The notes: generated by a model from the letters alone, not told the origin. Positions 1 through 7,132 are shown, numbered from the stretch's first letter. The stretch is DNA of 7,878 nt from Thermoplasmatota archaeon (GCA_030595585.1 JAUVCY010000070.1:1-7878); one strand, 5' to 3'. A program made the numbers and translations.

Positions 1-1
1 T

Positions 2-35
2 AAAAAAAAAGAGGTCGGGCCCTTGAAGGGCCCGA
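2..35 (-). terminator. Intrinsic terminator of the RRM protein gene
   Basis: Read on the minus strand, a GC-rich hairpin (arms 27-35 and 15-23, nine paired bases including GGGCCC, 3-base loop) lies 10 bases past the stop codon. It is followed by an unbroken run of nine T residues (complement of 2-10). Archaeal termination needs mainly the T tract, but hairpin plus T run is a strong signal. There is no T tract on the plus-strand side, so it acts only for the minus-strand gene. Confidence 0.85.
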
Positions 36-45
36 TGATCTCATA

Positions 46-321
46 TCAATAGCTGTCGTAACGTGGTCCATCCCTCTGGGGCCTGGGCCGTGCCTCATCG
101 CACTTGATGGGGCGCCCTTTAAGCTCTTTGCCGCTCAGGGCCTCTATGGCCGCTTTACCCTCATCATCGTTTGTCATCTCAACGAACCCGAATCCCTTGG
201 ACCTGCCAGTGAACCTGTCCTTGATAACAGTGGTCGACTCTACCGCTCCGAACTCCTCAAATGCCTGGCGCAAATCATCCTCACCCATGTCGTAAGAGAG
301 GTTGCCAATGTATATGTTCAT
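46..321 (-). CDS. Single-RRM RNA-binding protein
   Basis: The 91-residue protein is one RNA recognition motif with a short basic tail. RNP2 (IYIGNL, residues 3-8) and RNP1 (KGFGFVEM, residues 42-49) carry the aromatic residues (Tyr4, Phe44, Phe46) that stack on RNA bases in this family. The tail from about residue 76 is rich in Arg, Pro, Gly and Asp and is probably disordered. The start is fixed by AAAGGAG (complement of 331-337), nine bases ahead of the ATG. Length and layout match the small stand-alone RRM proteins of bacteria such as the cyanobacterial Rbp group, often cold-responsive RNA chaperones. Such proteins are uncommon in archaea, so lateral acquisition is possible. It has its own promoter, leader hairpin and terminator, so it is probably a single-gene unit. 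RNA binding is secure from the motifs; the RNA target is unknown. Confidence 0.93.
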   Translation of the reverse strand: MNIYIGNLSYDMGEDDLRQAFEEFGAVESTTVIKDRFTGRSKGFGFVEMTNDDEGKAAIEALSGKELKGRPIKCDEARPRPQRDGPRYDSY

Positions 322-383
322 GCTAATCTACTCCTTTGTCAGCTGTATGAAACAGAACTGTCCCCACAGCTACCTTATTCTTT

Positions 384-404
384 CCCCGAACCCAATATTC
401 GGGG
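384..404 (-). promoter_or_regulatory. Hairpin in the leader or promoter of the RRM gene
   Basis: A perfect 7-bp inverted repeat (CCCCGAA and TTCGGGG, 7-base spacer) lies 63-83 bases upstream of the RRM start codon. If transcription starts about 25 bases from the TATA-like box at 421-430, the repeat falls at the very 5' end of the mRNA and could be a leader structure. It could equally be a protein binding site on DNA. No T tract follows on either strand, so it is not a terminator. Its role is inference. Confidence 0.45.
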
Positions 405-420
405 ATTTAAAGTTATACGT

Positions 421-430
421 TCATTATATA
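421..430 (-). promoter_or_regulatory. TATA box candidate for the RRM gene
   Basis: On the minus strand this reads TATATAATGA, inside an AT-rich island (405-460) that stands out from the GC-rich surroundings. An archaeal start about 25 bases downstream would give an untranslated leader of about 80 bases. Other TATA-like stretches in the island (complement of 441-446 and 452-457, each TTATAG) make the exact box uncertain. The whole interval 322-535 holds no convincing gene. No terminator for the upstream prenyltransferase gene is visible in it, so some read-through into the RRM gene is possible. Confidence 0.5.
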
Positions 431-535
431 CAAGTGTTTGCTATAATATGACTATAAACTATGTTGTTCTCCCCGTTGTTCTGGCCTTGCCATTACCATA
501 CCACTCATCTGCCCCCTGAAGGTATCCACATGGCA

Positions 536-1399
536 CTATGCTAAAACTGCCTGCAGAATGAACCCGACCATGGCACAGGCCATGCCCACCTTGAGCATGG
601 TCTGGGAACGTCGGGGGGAATCTCTGGAGATCGGTATGGAGATCATGAATATGATATCCGCCACAATGATCGTTATGAAGGCCAGTGGATCTATCCATGT
701 GACCAAAGGCAGCGAGAGGCTGAGAAGGATCCCAAGCGTGATGAAAATATGGCTTATGAAAAGCGTAAACCTTTCACCTCCGGCCATCACAAGCGTCCTC
801 CTGCTGCCCCGGTCCCCCTCCCGGTCCTGAACGTCCTTCACGATCTCCCTGCCCACGTTCACCATGGAGGCCATTGCACCTATCAATATGACCAGGGGCG
901 TGATCGAGAAGATGGAGGCCCCGAACAGGAACAGCGTACCGGTGAGGATGCCTATGTTAACGTTGCCCCAGATACCCTTACACTTGAACCAGGCCTCGTA
1001 CGTCAGGTCCAGGGAGAGGACGAAGGCGAAAATGGCGAGGGGCTCCCACCTGCCCATCAGGATCGATGGGACCAGGGCAAGTATGAATGCGGATACGAGC
1101 AGGCCCACGATCATCCACCCCCCCTCCTCGGGAGAGATCGTCCCTTTCACCAGAGGCCTCTCCGGATGCGCCACCCGATCTGTGGGGATGTCACGAAGGT
1201 CGTTGAAGACGTTCATGAAGGATACGGTGAGAAATGATGATAGCGAAAGAAGTACGGCCGCCATCACATCGATCGTGTTGGGGTCATGGGCCGAAAGGGC
1301 CGCTCCCGCGGAGACGGCCACCGCGGCCATGATCCCGTTCACCGGGCGGAACATCCCCACGGCGGATGCGATCTTCCCCATGATCGGATGAATCCTCAT
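536..1399 (-). CDS. UbiA-family prenyltransferase, probable digeranylgeranylglyceryl phosphate synthase
   Basis: The 287-residue polytopic membrane protein has both metal-diphosphate binding motifs of the UbiA superfamily. The first is NDLRDIPTD (Asn66, Asp67, Asp70, Asp74), followed by HPERPL; the second is DVQDREGD (Asp189, Asp192, Asp196). About eight or nine hydrophobic segments surround them. In archaea the closest role is transfer of the second geranylgeranyl group to geranylgeranylglyceryl phosphate, the second ether bond of membrane lipid. The N-terminal FRPVNGIMA stretch is typical of that group. A menaquinone- or heme-type UbiA enzyme is less likely but not excluded. The start is uncertain: ATG at 1399, 1381 or 1354 are all in frame, and none has a clear ribosome binding site. 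Every choice overlaps the upstream gene (1284-3908) by 71-116 bases, which suggests coupled translation. No terminator is visible after the stop. Confidence 0.9.
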   Translation of the reverse strand: MRIHPIMGKIASAVGMFRPVNGIMAAVAVSAGAALSAHDPNTIDVMAAVLLSLSSFLTVSFMNVFNDLRDIPTDRVAHPERPLVKGTISPEEGGWMIVGLLVSAFILALVPSILMGRWEPLAIFAFVLSLDLTYEAWFKCKGIWGNVNIGILTGTLFLFGASIFSITPLVILIGAMASMVNVGREIVKDVQDREGDRGSRRTLVMAGGERFTLFISHIFITLGILLSLSLPLVTWIDPLAFITIIVADIIFMISIPISRDSPRRSQTMLKVGMACAMVGFILQAVLA

Positions 1400-3908
1400 C
1401 CCTGTTAAAAAGGTTGGTGCGGGTCATCAGGAGCAGAAGGAGAAGGGCCGAGGCCAGCAGGGCGCCTATAATGGCCGCACCTATCCATGGGTTCGGCCCA
1501 TCATCGTCCACGGGGCCTTCCTCATGTGGGGCGATCAGAAGATCTATCTTCTTCGGCCCTCCACCCCTGTACTCGAGGTAAAGCACGATCTCCCCGGGCA
1601 TCTCGCCTTGCGGCGTCGTGATGATGACCGTCATGTTCAGGGGATAGGGCAGCCTGTCTATTGTGGTGGGATCGGACGTCAGAGAGAGGTTCTTACCGCT
1701 CTCCCTCATCGTCAGCCTGACATCCTCAACAACGGAGTTCAGGGGCTCCAATCGGATAGTGAATGTGATGATCGAACTACCACTGCCGTCGTCCACGACC
1801 TGGAGGGGCAGGTCCGGCATCACGATCATGATGTCAGGGGGAGGGGGGTTGACATAAACCTTCAGAAGCGCCTCCCTTGTAAGGGATGGTCCCGATGCGG
1901 TTATCCTGACGATGAAGGGCCCACCCTGGGACGATCCCGTCAACCTCAGGGTCGTATTGCCCGTGGGCAGCAGTGCATCATCATCGAGGTCCACTGCAAT
2001 TTCGTTTTCGGGATATGTCATGGTAAGGGTAACCTCCGACCTGTAGCCGTTGATTGATATCGCCCGGATATCTACCGTTGCCACCTCACCCTCCTGAATG
2101 AATATCACATCGTCGCTCAGGATCAGTTCGACATCGGCCAACGTCGCCTCCTGGATCGTCACGGTCAGCGGGATCGCCCTTCGTGTGGATGTGCCCGAGA
2201 CAGCGGTAATGAAGAAATGATGAACCCCCGGTTCGGCCCAGGAATTTACGCTGAGGGTTCCTCTGATCCCCGTGGGCGTCCCGCAAGGGTCACATAGGGT
2301 GTTGTTGAAGGAGAGTCCCATTCCCATCGGAAGCAGGTGTGGAGAGATCTCGATGGGGTCCAGAAGCGGTGAGGATGAGTTCACTGCGATATCGAAGGAC
2401 CTCTGTCTGTCCGCACCTATCTCGAGGTCCAGGCTCCCCGGGGAGATGTCTATCGTGGGTGAGCCGTCATCGATGACGTATGCGAGCTCTGCCGTCCTGA
2501 TGCCCTCCACATTGCTTGCGGAGATCACCATGGTACCCGAATCGCCGTCCACCATGCCGGCTGTGGAGAACGTCAACTCCACGAAACCACTCCCGGTGAT
2601 GGTGGTCGGAGCGATGGTCCCTTCAGAGGACCCAATGGTCGCCTGTCCATCAAACCCTCCGGTGTACCTGATCAACACAGGTATTGACACCTTATCCCCT
2701 GAACGGATGTTCGTTGAGGTAAAGGGCAGCACGATACTGGCACCGGGCTCATCGCTGTAGATCATGGTGACCTGACCACGTTCGCTGAAACCGAACACCT
2801 CGGGCCCGTCATGGGTCGGGTCGATATCGTGTATTCCGGTTCCAAGCATGATCCACTCTTCCCTGTATATCTCCTTGAACTGGTACGACCCGCTGAACCA
2901 GATAAGGCCCACTCTTCTGTTGTATGTCGCAATTGAAAGGGTCATCTCGCCGTCCACAAGGACCCCCGCCTCCAGGCCGTACACCGTGGTCCCCTCGTTG
3001 TGGATGAGATCCTTCACCCAATTCCCCCCGACCTCATGGATCAGGTAGACCGACCCCGAGTGTGTGGATGCGATGACCTCCACCCCCTCGTACCTGGGAT
3101 CGATGTCGGCAACGACCAGGTCGGAGATCTTCTCGGCCCCCATGTCGGCGATATCCCTCGCCCCCCATGTGCCATTGTCCCGGTACAACATCGTAACCTT
3201 CGAGTGCAGCCCACCGACTATGATCTCGTTCCCCTCGAAATCGGGGGATACATCGCTGATAGCACAGGCATCAAGGGGCAGGTCAGCCGTGTAGATGACC
3301 TCGTGGTCCCAGCTTCCCCTGTCACCGGAGATGATGGCAACCCTGCCCGTGTAGCCGACGACCACGACCTCATTGCCGGGATCGTCATTGAGGTCGCCTA
3401 TTGCGATCTCGTAGAGGTAATTGTCATCTTTCCATATCCTCTCCTCCACCCATTCTCCCCCCTCGTACCAGATGAGGTATGCGGAATAGGCCTCGTCGCA
3501 GATGGCCATCTCATCTCCCTCCCTCCCACCGATCACGGACCCTGCCGTTATGCTGAAGACCTGCGCGATCTCATCGCTGTCTCCCCCCCAATAAGAAGTG
3601 TGTACGACCTCATGCTCCCAGGAGTTTCCCGACCCCCAGAAGGCCCTGACCTCTCCATTTCTGGAACAGGTTGCCATCTCGTCCCCGTTCCTGTCCGGGA
3701 TGAGGTCTCCGAATGCGCCTCTGTACAAGGCCCCGTTCTCCTTGTAAAGTTTCAGGCTATCGAACTCAAGGTCATCATCACCCCTCGTCTCCCGGATGCT
3801 ATCCATCCCCCCGGATGATGATCCCACTGCTGAAGGGAGGACAAGTAGGAGCAAAGCTAGGAGCAGAACGGAAAGTTGAGGGATCGGGGCCGGTGGAGCC
3901 GTTGTCAT
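1284..3908 (-). CDS. Secreted membrane-anchored beta-propeller and Ig-like domain surface protein
   Basis: This 874-residue protein has a signal peptide (residues 1-29, Leu-rich core, SAVG cleavage region) without a lipobox cysteine. Residues about 60-389 form seven repeats starting near 64, 119, 167, 214, 263, 311 and 356. Each is about 48 residues with a pattern like G-D-(I/L)-x-D...G-x-E-(V/I), then a strand, then (W/I)-Y, which suggests a seven-bladed VCBS/FG-GAP-like propeller. Residues about 390-795 are Ser/Thr-rich beta-sandwich domains, probably four, with a CDPCG pair at 539-543 and several N-glycosylation sequons. A hydrophobic helix (808-828) followed by charged residues anchors it, leaving most of the protein outside the cell. 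The 46-residue tail is hydrophilic and mostly encoded within the overlap with the prenyltransferase gene. A surface adhesion, sensing or carbohydrate-binding role is inference; no enzymatic motif was recognised. The ATG follows a TATA-like box by about 30 bases. Confidence 0.85.
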   Translation of the reverse strand: MTTAPPAPIPQLSVLLLALLLLVLPSAVGSSSGGMDSIRETRGDDDLEFDSLKLYKENGALYRGAFGDLIPDRNGDEMATCSRNGEVRAFWGSGNSWEHEVVHTSYWGGDSDEIAQVFSITAGSVIGGREGDEMAICDEAYSAYLIWYEGGEWVEERIWKDDNYLYEIAIGDLNDDPGNEVVVVGYTGRVAIISGDRGSWDHEVIYTADLPLDACAISDVSPDFEGNEIIVGGLHSKVTMLYRDNGTWGARDIADMGAEKISDLVVADIDPRYEGVEVIASTHSGSVYLIHEVGGNWVKDLIHNEGTTVYGLEAGVLVDGEMTLSIATYNRRVGLIWFSGSYQFKEIYREEWIMLGTGIHDIDPTHDGPEVFGFSERGQVTMIYSDEPGASIVLPFTSTNIRSGDKVSIPVLIRYTGGFDGQATIGSSEGTIAPTTITGSGFVELTFSTAGMVDGDSGTMVISASNVEGIRTAELAYVIDDGSPTIDISPGSLDLEIGADRQRSFDIAVNSSSPLLDPIEISPHLLPMGMGLSFNNTLCDPCGTPTGIRGTLSVNSWAEPGVHHFFITAVSGTSTRRAIPLTVTIQEATLADVELILSDDVIFIQEGEVATVDIRAISINGYRSEVTLTMTYPENEIAVDLDDDALLPTGNTTLRLTGSSQGGPFIVRITASGPSLTREALLKVYVNPPPPDIMIVMPDLPLQVVDDGSGSSIITFTIRLEPLNSVVEDVRLTMRESGKNLSLTSDPTTIDRLPYPLNMTVIITTPQGEMPGEIVLYLEYRGGGPKKIDLLIAPHEEGPVDDDGPNPWIGAAIIGALLASALLLLLLMTRTNLFNRDEDSSDHGEDRIRRGDVPPGERDHGRGGRLRGSGPFGP

Positions 3909-3936
3909 GGGATCGTATTCAAAATCCCGCCATCTG

Positions 3937-3944
3937 GTATAAGA
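3937..3944 (-). promoter_or_regulatory. TATA box candidate for the surface-protein operon
   Basis: On the minus strand this reads CTTATACC, preceded by an AT-rich stretch. Its centre is about 32 bases upstream of the ATG at 3908, so the predicted mRNA would have only a few untranslated bases. No Shine-Dalgarno sequence precedes that ATG, consistent with a nearly leaderless transcript. The alternative AATATTAT (complement of 3945-3952) could serve instead. Confidence 0.5.
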
Positions 3945-3996
3945 TAATATTGGTTTAATAGGCCCATCAAGGCATGGCGCAGCGACATTGGTACAT

Positions 3997-4004
3997 TTTT
4001 TATA
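3997..4004 (+). promoter_or_regulatory. TATA box for the glycosyltransferase gene
   Basis: TTTTTATATGC contains a good archaeal TATA element whose centre is about 29 bases before the ATG at 4030. Transcription would start within a few bases of the start codon, so the mRNA is probably leaderless. This fits the lack of a clear Shine-Dalgarno site. A perfect 8-bp palindrome, AACCGGTT (4019-4026), sits at the predicted start point and could be an operator, although an 8-bp palindrome is not rare by chance. Confidence 0.6.
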
Positions 4005-4029
4005 TGCACTTCGGGATTAACCGGTTGAA

Positions 4030-4944
4030 ATGAAGATCCTTCACGTTAACAACCAGGCTTCAGTGGGATATAATCTATCCAGGGCCCAGCGGGAGCTGGG
4101 TCACAGGAGCGACCTGCTTGCCCGGAGCGATCCAGGTCAGAGGGCTCCAGATATGCTGGCCACTTCGGTCCTCTCCCTCTACCTGAAACTACTGAGGATC
4201 GCTCCACGTTACGACCTCATTCACGTTCACGGTGGGATCGGGGTCTCGGGGCTCGGCCTGCTCCCCTACAGGGCATTGGGGAAGAGGTTCATCTCACATT
4301 TTCACGGTTCGGAGCTGAGAGAGGGCAAACAGACCTCATTTTCATTCCTCTGCGAGAGGCTCTTCGTCTCCACCCCCGATCTGCTCGATCAGGGCGGGAA
4401 CGTAGGGGGAAGGGAGCTGATACACATCCCCAATCCGGTCTCAATGGAGGGTGTCGAGGTCGTGGATTGGGAAACCAGGCTGAGGGACCTCAAGGGCGGA
4501 GCCCCGCTCAGGTTGGCCCACATGCCCACAAGGCGGTCGGTCAAGGGGACATCCAATGTGATCAAAGGCGTCGAGGATGCAAGGGCCAGGGGGGCGAACA
4601 TCGAGCTCGACCTGATCGAGTCGGTCCATCTGGACGAGGCGATGAGGAGGCTTCAGAACGCCCACGTATGCATAGACTGGCTCTCCGGCGATTATGACAT
4701 TCACGGGGTGGTCTCCATTGAGGCCATGATAAGGGGGATCCCCACGATCTGCAGGATCGATGAACGGAGATACCCCGAGGATATCCCCATTATTGCGATC
4801 CAGCCGGATGAGCTCTCGGATAAGCTGCTTGACATCTGCGGGGACCCTGGAGAACTATCGAATATCGGAAGGCTGTCCAGGGAGTACGCTTTGCGATATC
4901 ACGAGCCTGTCAATGTGGCCCGCATGGTGGAGAAGTATCTCTGA
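4030..4944 (+). CDS. GT4-type glycosyltransferase
   Basis: The 304-residue protein resembles a GT-B fold, GT4-family (RfaB-like) retaining glycosyltransferase. The N-terminal Rossmann half opens with KILHVNN and contains DLIHVHGG (62-69) and ISHFHGSELR (88-97), the acceptor-side His-rich stretches of this family. The linker carries IPNPV (133-137). The C-terminal half has an SVKGT loop (170-174), where the family usually has a sugar-nucleotide binding Lys, then GVVSIEAMIRGIP (226-238), matching the family's E-x-x-A-x-G-x-P donor-binding element. At 304 residues it is shorter than the usual 350-400, mainly through a compact N-terminal half. No signal peptide or membrane helix is seen, so it should act in the cytoplasm or at the inner membrane face. 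The substrate cannot be read from sequence. Divergence from the surface-protein gene hints at surface glycan or lipid glycosylation, which is inference. Confidence 0.85.
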   Translation: MKILHVNNQASVGYNLSRAQRELGHRSDLLARSDPGQRAPDMLATSVLSLYLKLLRIAPRYDLIHVHGGIGVSGLGLLPYRALGKRFISHFHGSELREGKQTSFSFLCERLFVSTPDLLDQGGNVGGRELIHIPNPVSMEGVEVVDWETRLRDLKGGAPLRLAHMPTRRSVKGTSNVIKGVEDARARGANIELDLIESVHLDEAMRRLQNAHVCIDWLSGDYDIHGVVSIEAMIRGIPTICRIDERRYPEDIPIIAIQPDELSDKLLDICGDPGELSNIGRLSREYALRYHEPVNVARMVEKYL

Positions 4945-4948
4945 AAGG

Positions 4949-6679
4949 CTACAACCTATCGTTCAACATCGTCACGACCACGTCAAGGTCCAGTTCGAAG
5001 GCGGATATAGGCGCACCCAGCTCCATCTCGGATATAATGCGGGGGTGGATCTCCCCGAAGTGGCCTATGGGGACGAGGTCCCCTTTCAGCTCGGGAAAGG
5101 GGCCGTCCCCCTTCCTTTCAAGCTCGGTGAAGACCGCCCCTCCCCTCCCCTTGATGTAACATCCCAGCGGAGCCTCACCGAGTACGAACGGCAGGTCCAG
5201 ATCATCCAGCATCTTGAGCAACAGCCCCTTGACGCCCGTGAAGGACGCCCTGTTATCCTCCGAAACGCACCCCAGCACCTTGCCCGATCGATCGATGGAC
5301 ATCACATCCGCGATCTCGAATATCCTCTGGGGAAGGTCGCGGTGCTTGTTCGCCCTCAGGAGAGCCATGAGCGACGGAATGGAAGATATTCTCACCATGG
5401 TGTGTTCGGTGGTGATAGGGTTCATGATCCTGGCGTGTTCGACCTCCTGTCGTCCCATCAGGTCGAACTGCTGTTCCTCGTTGGAGAGGGAGATGGTCCT
5501 CACCTCCTGGAATCCCTGTCCCACCAGGGTCTCCCTGATAAGTCTGGATAGCTTGCTAATCTGTCGTTCGGAGGCGACGTTGTTCGCTCTGGAGGAGGTT
5601 CCCGGGAAGTTATCGAATCCGTATCCTATCGATATATCCTCCGCGATATCCGCCTGGTGAAGGATATCGCCGCGCCAGGGGGGAACGTTCACAAACAGCA
5701 GATCACCTTCGACAAACGGGTGAAATCCCATCCTGGTAAGGGCCCTGGAGATATCGGCGTTATCCAGGTCAAGGCCCAACCAGGTGTTGGCCCATTCCCT
5801 GTCCACCGGCCATTTTCTCCATGTATAGTCGGGCCAATTTCCGGTCTTGAGGCCCTTTTTCGGGAGATAGCCTTTCCCGGGATATTCGACCCGGATGCTT
5901 TCCACTTTCCCCCCTCTGGAAACGAGCTGGGAGCAGACGATGTTCACCGCCAGTGAGACCGCGGACCTGTCCCACCCGGTGCAGTCCACGAAGATATCCC
6001 TGGTCTCCTGCGTTATCTTGGTCAGCTCACCGTTTATTATCGGGGGAAACGATAGGACCTGTTCCTTTGAATCGATTATTACCGGATATCTGTCATATCC
6101 CTTCAGGATATCCGCATAGGCGATGCCCTTCTCATGTTCCTTGAGTATCCGCGCCAGGTCCCACTCCTCACCCGGTTTCTGAAGGGGTATGAACTTCGTA
6201 TCCCCGGGGGGCGAAGCGAAATAGCGGAAGGGGGGGACCAGTGGGGAGGCGTCGTGTATGCCTATCGCGACCTTTCTTCGTTTTCTCCCCAGGGTGATGT
6301 GCAGCTTCTCCTGCAGGTTCATTATCGAGATCATCGCCCTTTCATCCAGGGTGACGCCCCTGATCAAGGCCCCGCCTATGACCGGCCTGATATCTGCGAG
6401 GGCGGGGTCCACGGTGAGCACTATCCCGCTGTCACCCGAGATGGTATGCCCATCCATATCCGGTTCCCTCATCCCGGAGAGCTCCCTGTAGGCCCTTGCC
6501 ACGCCCTCAACGGAGAAGAGGTCAGGTCTGTCGGGGAAGAACTCAACGGATATCTCGTTCCCCTGGACCTTTTCCACGGTGGCCCCGATCATCGGTATCT
6601 CCTCCAGGAACCTCTCAAGGTCGAAATCTTCTCCCACAAGGGATGCGAGGTCCCCCGGGTTCATATTTATCACAGGCAA
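4949..6679 (-). CDS. pheT: Phenylalanine-tRNA ligase beta subunit, archaeal type
   Basis: This is the full-length beta subunit (576 residues from this start) of the alpha2-beta2 enzyme that charges tRNA-Phe. In order it shows VEFFPDRPDLFSVEGVARA near the N-terminus, the B3/B4 editing region with RKVAIGIHD and FPPIINGELTKIT, the B5 domain around NVPPWRGDILHQADIAEDI, and the catalytic-like core with HTMVRISSIPSLMALLRANK and IGHFGEIHP. It lacks the N-terminal EMAP-type OB domain of bacterial PheT, as expected for archaea. The frame is open to a TTG at 6694, but the TTG at 6679 is preferred. It gives the family-like start MPVIN and has GGTGA four bases upstream, the same spacing as for the DUF1858 gene. 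The pheS partner is not in this window. The stop lies 4 bases from the stop of the converging glycosyltransferase gene. Confidence 0.95.
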   Translation of the reverse strand: MPVINMNPGDLASLVGEDFDLERFLEEIPMIGATVEKVQGNEISVEFFPDRPDLFSVEGVARAYRELSGMREPDMDGHTISGDSGIVLTVDPALADIRPVIGGALIRGVTLDERAMISIMNLQEKLHITLGRKRRKVAIGIHDASPLVPPFRYFASPPGDTKFIPLQKPGEEWDLARILKEHEKGIAYADILKGYDRYPVIIDSKEQVLSFPPIINGELTKITQETRDIFVDCTGWDRSAVSLAVNIVCSQLVSRGGKVESIRVEYPGKGYLPKKGLKTGNWPDYTWRKWPVDREWANTWLGLDLDNADISRALTRMGFHPFVEGDLLFVNVPPWRGDILHQADIAEDISIGYGFDNFPGTSSRANNVASERQISKLSRLIRETLVGQGFQEVRTISLSNEEQQFDLMGRQEVEHARIMNPITTEHTMVRISSIPSLMALLRANKHRDLPQRIFEIADVMSIDRSGKVLGCVSEDNRASFTGVKGLLLKMLDDLDLPFVLGEAPLGCYIKGRGGAVFTELERKGDGPFPELKGDLVPIGHFGEIHPRIISEMELGAPISAFELDLDVVVTMLNDRL

Positions 6680-6683
6680 GATG

Positions 6684-6688
6684 TCACC
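6684..6688 (-). promoter_or_regulatory. Shine-Dalgarno site that decides the pheT start
   Basis: GGTGA on the minus strand is followed by CATC and then the TTG at 6679. The DUF1858 gene has GGTGA, AATC, then ATG, an almost identical layout. The longer candidate start at 6694 has no purine-rich site upstream. A TATA-like TTTTTTTA (complement of 6711-6718) would start transcription near 6689, inside the longer frame, which also argues for 6679. Confidence 0.55.
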
Positions 6689-6765
6689 GCTCAAGAAGAT
6701 GGCCCGATGGTAAAAAAACCTTTCATCACGTTCATCGTACCAAACCTCATTTTTCAGGGTGAAGG

Positions 6766-6773
6766 TTTTATAG
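6766..6773 (+). promoter_or_regulatory. TATA box for the DUF1858 gene
   Basis: TTTTATAG lies 31 bases (end to ATG) before the start codon at 6805. Transcription would begin around 6795, leaving a very short leader that just includes the AAGGTGA ribosome binding site at 6794-6800. The region 6680-6804 is the divergent promoter interval shared with pheT. Confidence 0.6.
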
Positions 6774-6804
6774 TGGTTCCTTTTTTGGGGGTCAAGGTGA
6801 AATC

Positions 6805-7014
6805 ATGGCAGACCTAGTGAAGAAAGAAATGGGACTCATGGATGTGATCAAGAAGTATCCTCAGACGGTCCAGGTATTCCAGAAGCACGGCCTTGGATGT
6901 ATCGGATGCGCCCTCGCCAACTTCGAGACCGTTGAGCAGGGTGCCATGGGCCATGGAATGGAACTTGAACCCCTCCTCAAAGACCTGAACGCAGCTGCAG
7001 CACAGAAGAGCTGA
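6805..7014 (+). CDS. DUF1858 domain protein (hybrid cluster protein-associated redox disulfide family)
   Basis: The 69-residue protein is a complete DUF1858 domain. A helical N-terminus (MDVIKKYPQTVQVFQKHGL) leads to the signature GCIGCA with Cys32 and Cys35, followed by ETVEQGAMGHGM. The family is often found fused to, or near, Fe-S and redox proteins, including hybrid cluster protein and ScdA/YtfE-like iron-sulfur repair proteins. It is thought to use the CxxC pair for thiol-disulfide chemistry or metal-cluster binding. Here it stands alone, with its own TATA box, Shine-Dalgarno site (AAGGTGA, 6794-6800) and terminator, so the context does not reveal a partner. Family assignment is firm; the exact biochemical role is not established. 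Confidence 0.9.
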   Translation: MADLVKKEMGLMDVIKKYPQTVQVFQKHGLGCIGCALANFETVEQGAMGHGMELEPLLKDLNAAAAQKS

Positions 7015-7054
7015 TGGTCCATAGGGATGGACCTACCTGTTCATAATATCCCGA

Positions 7055-7092
7055 AAGGGGGGTTGAAATCCCCCTTCCACATTTATTTTTTT
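7055..7092 (+). terminator. Terminator of the DUF1858 gene
   Basis: A 7-bp hairpin (AAGGGGG at 7055-7061 with CCCCCTT at 7070-7076, 8-base loop) lies 40 bases after the stop codon. A T-rich tract ending in seven T residues (7086-7092) follows. This insulates the DUF1858 gene from the L3 gene downstream. Confidence 0.8.
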
Positions 7093-7132
7093 ACAATGAT
7101 CCTCTCAAAGCGGCGCGTTTCCCAAATGGATC

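Noticed and set aside
459..698. Minus-strand frame of 79 codons overlapping the prenyltransferase 3' end.
   Set aside because: His- and Gly-rich translation without family features, lying mostly inside the well-supported enzyme gene.
3000..3818. Long plus-strand frame of 272 codons opposite the propeller region.
   Set aside because: It is the antisense shadow of a GC-rich gene. Its translation has no domain signal, while the minus-strand frame has clear repeats and a signal peptide.
4760..5551. Plus-strand frame running from the glycosyltransferase end across the pheT 3' half.
   Set aside because: It overlaps two well-supported genes in other frames and its translation looks like no protein family.
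6134..6817. Plus-strand frame of 227 codons opposite the pheT 5' half.
   Set aside because: It is antisense to conserved pheT motifs and overlaps the DUF1858 promoter and start; there is no independent support.
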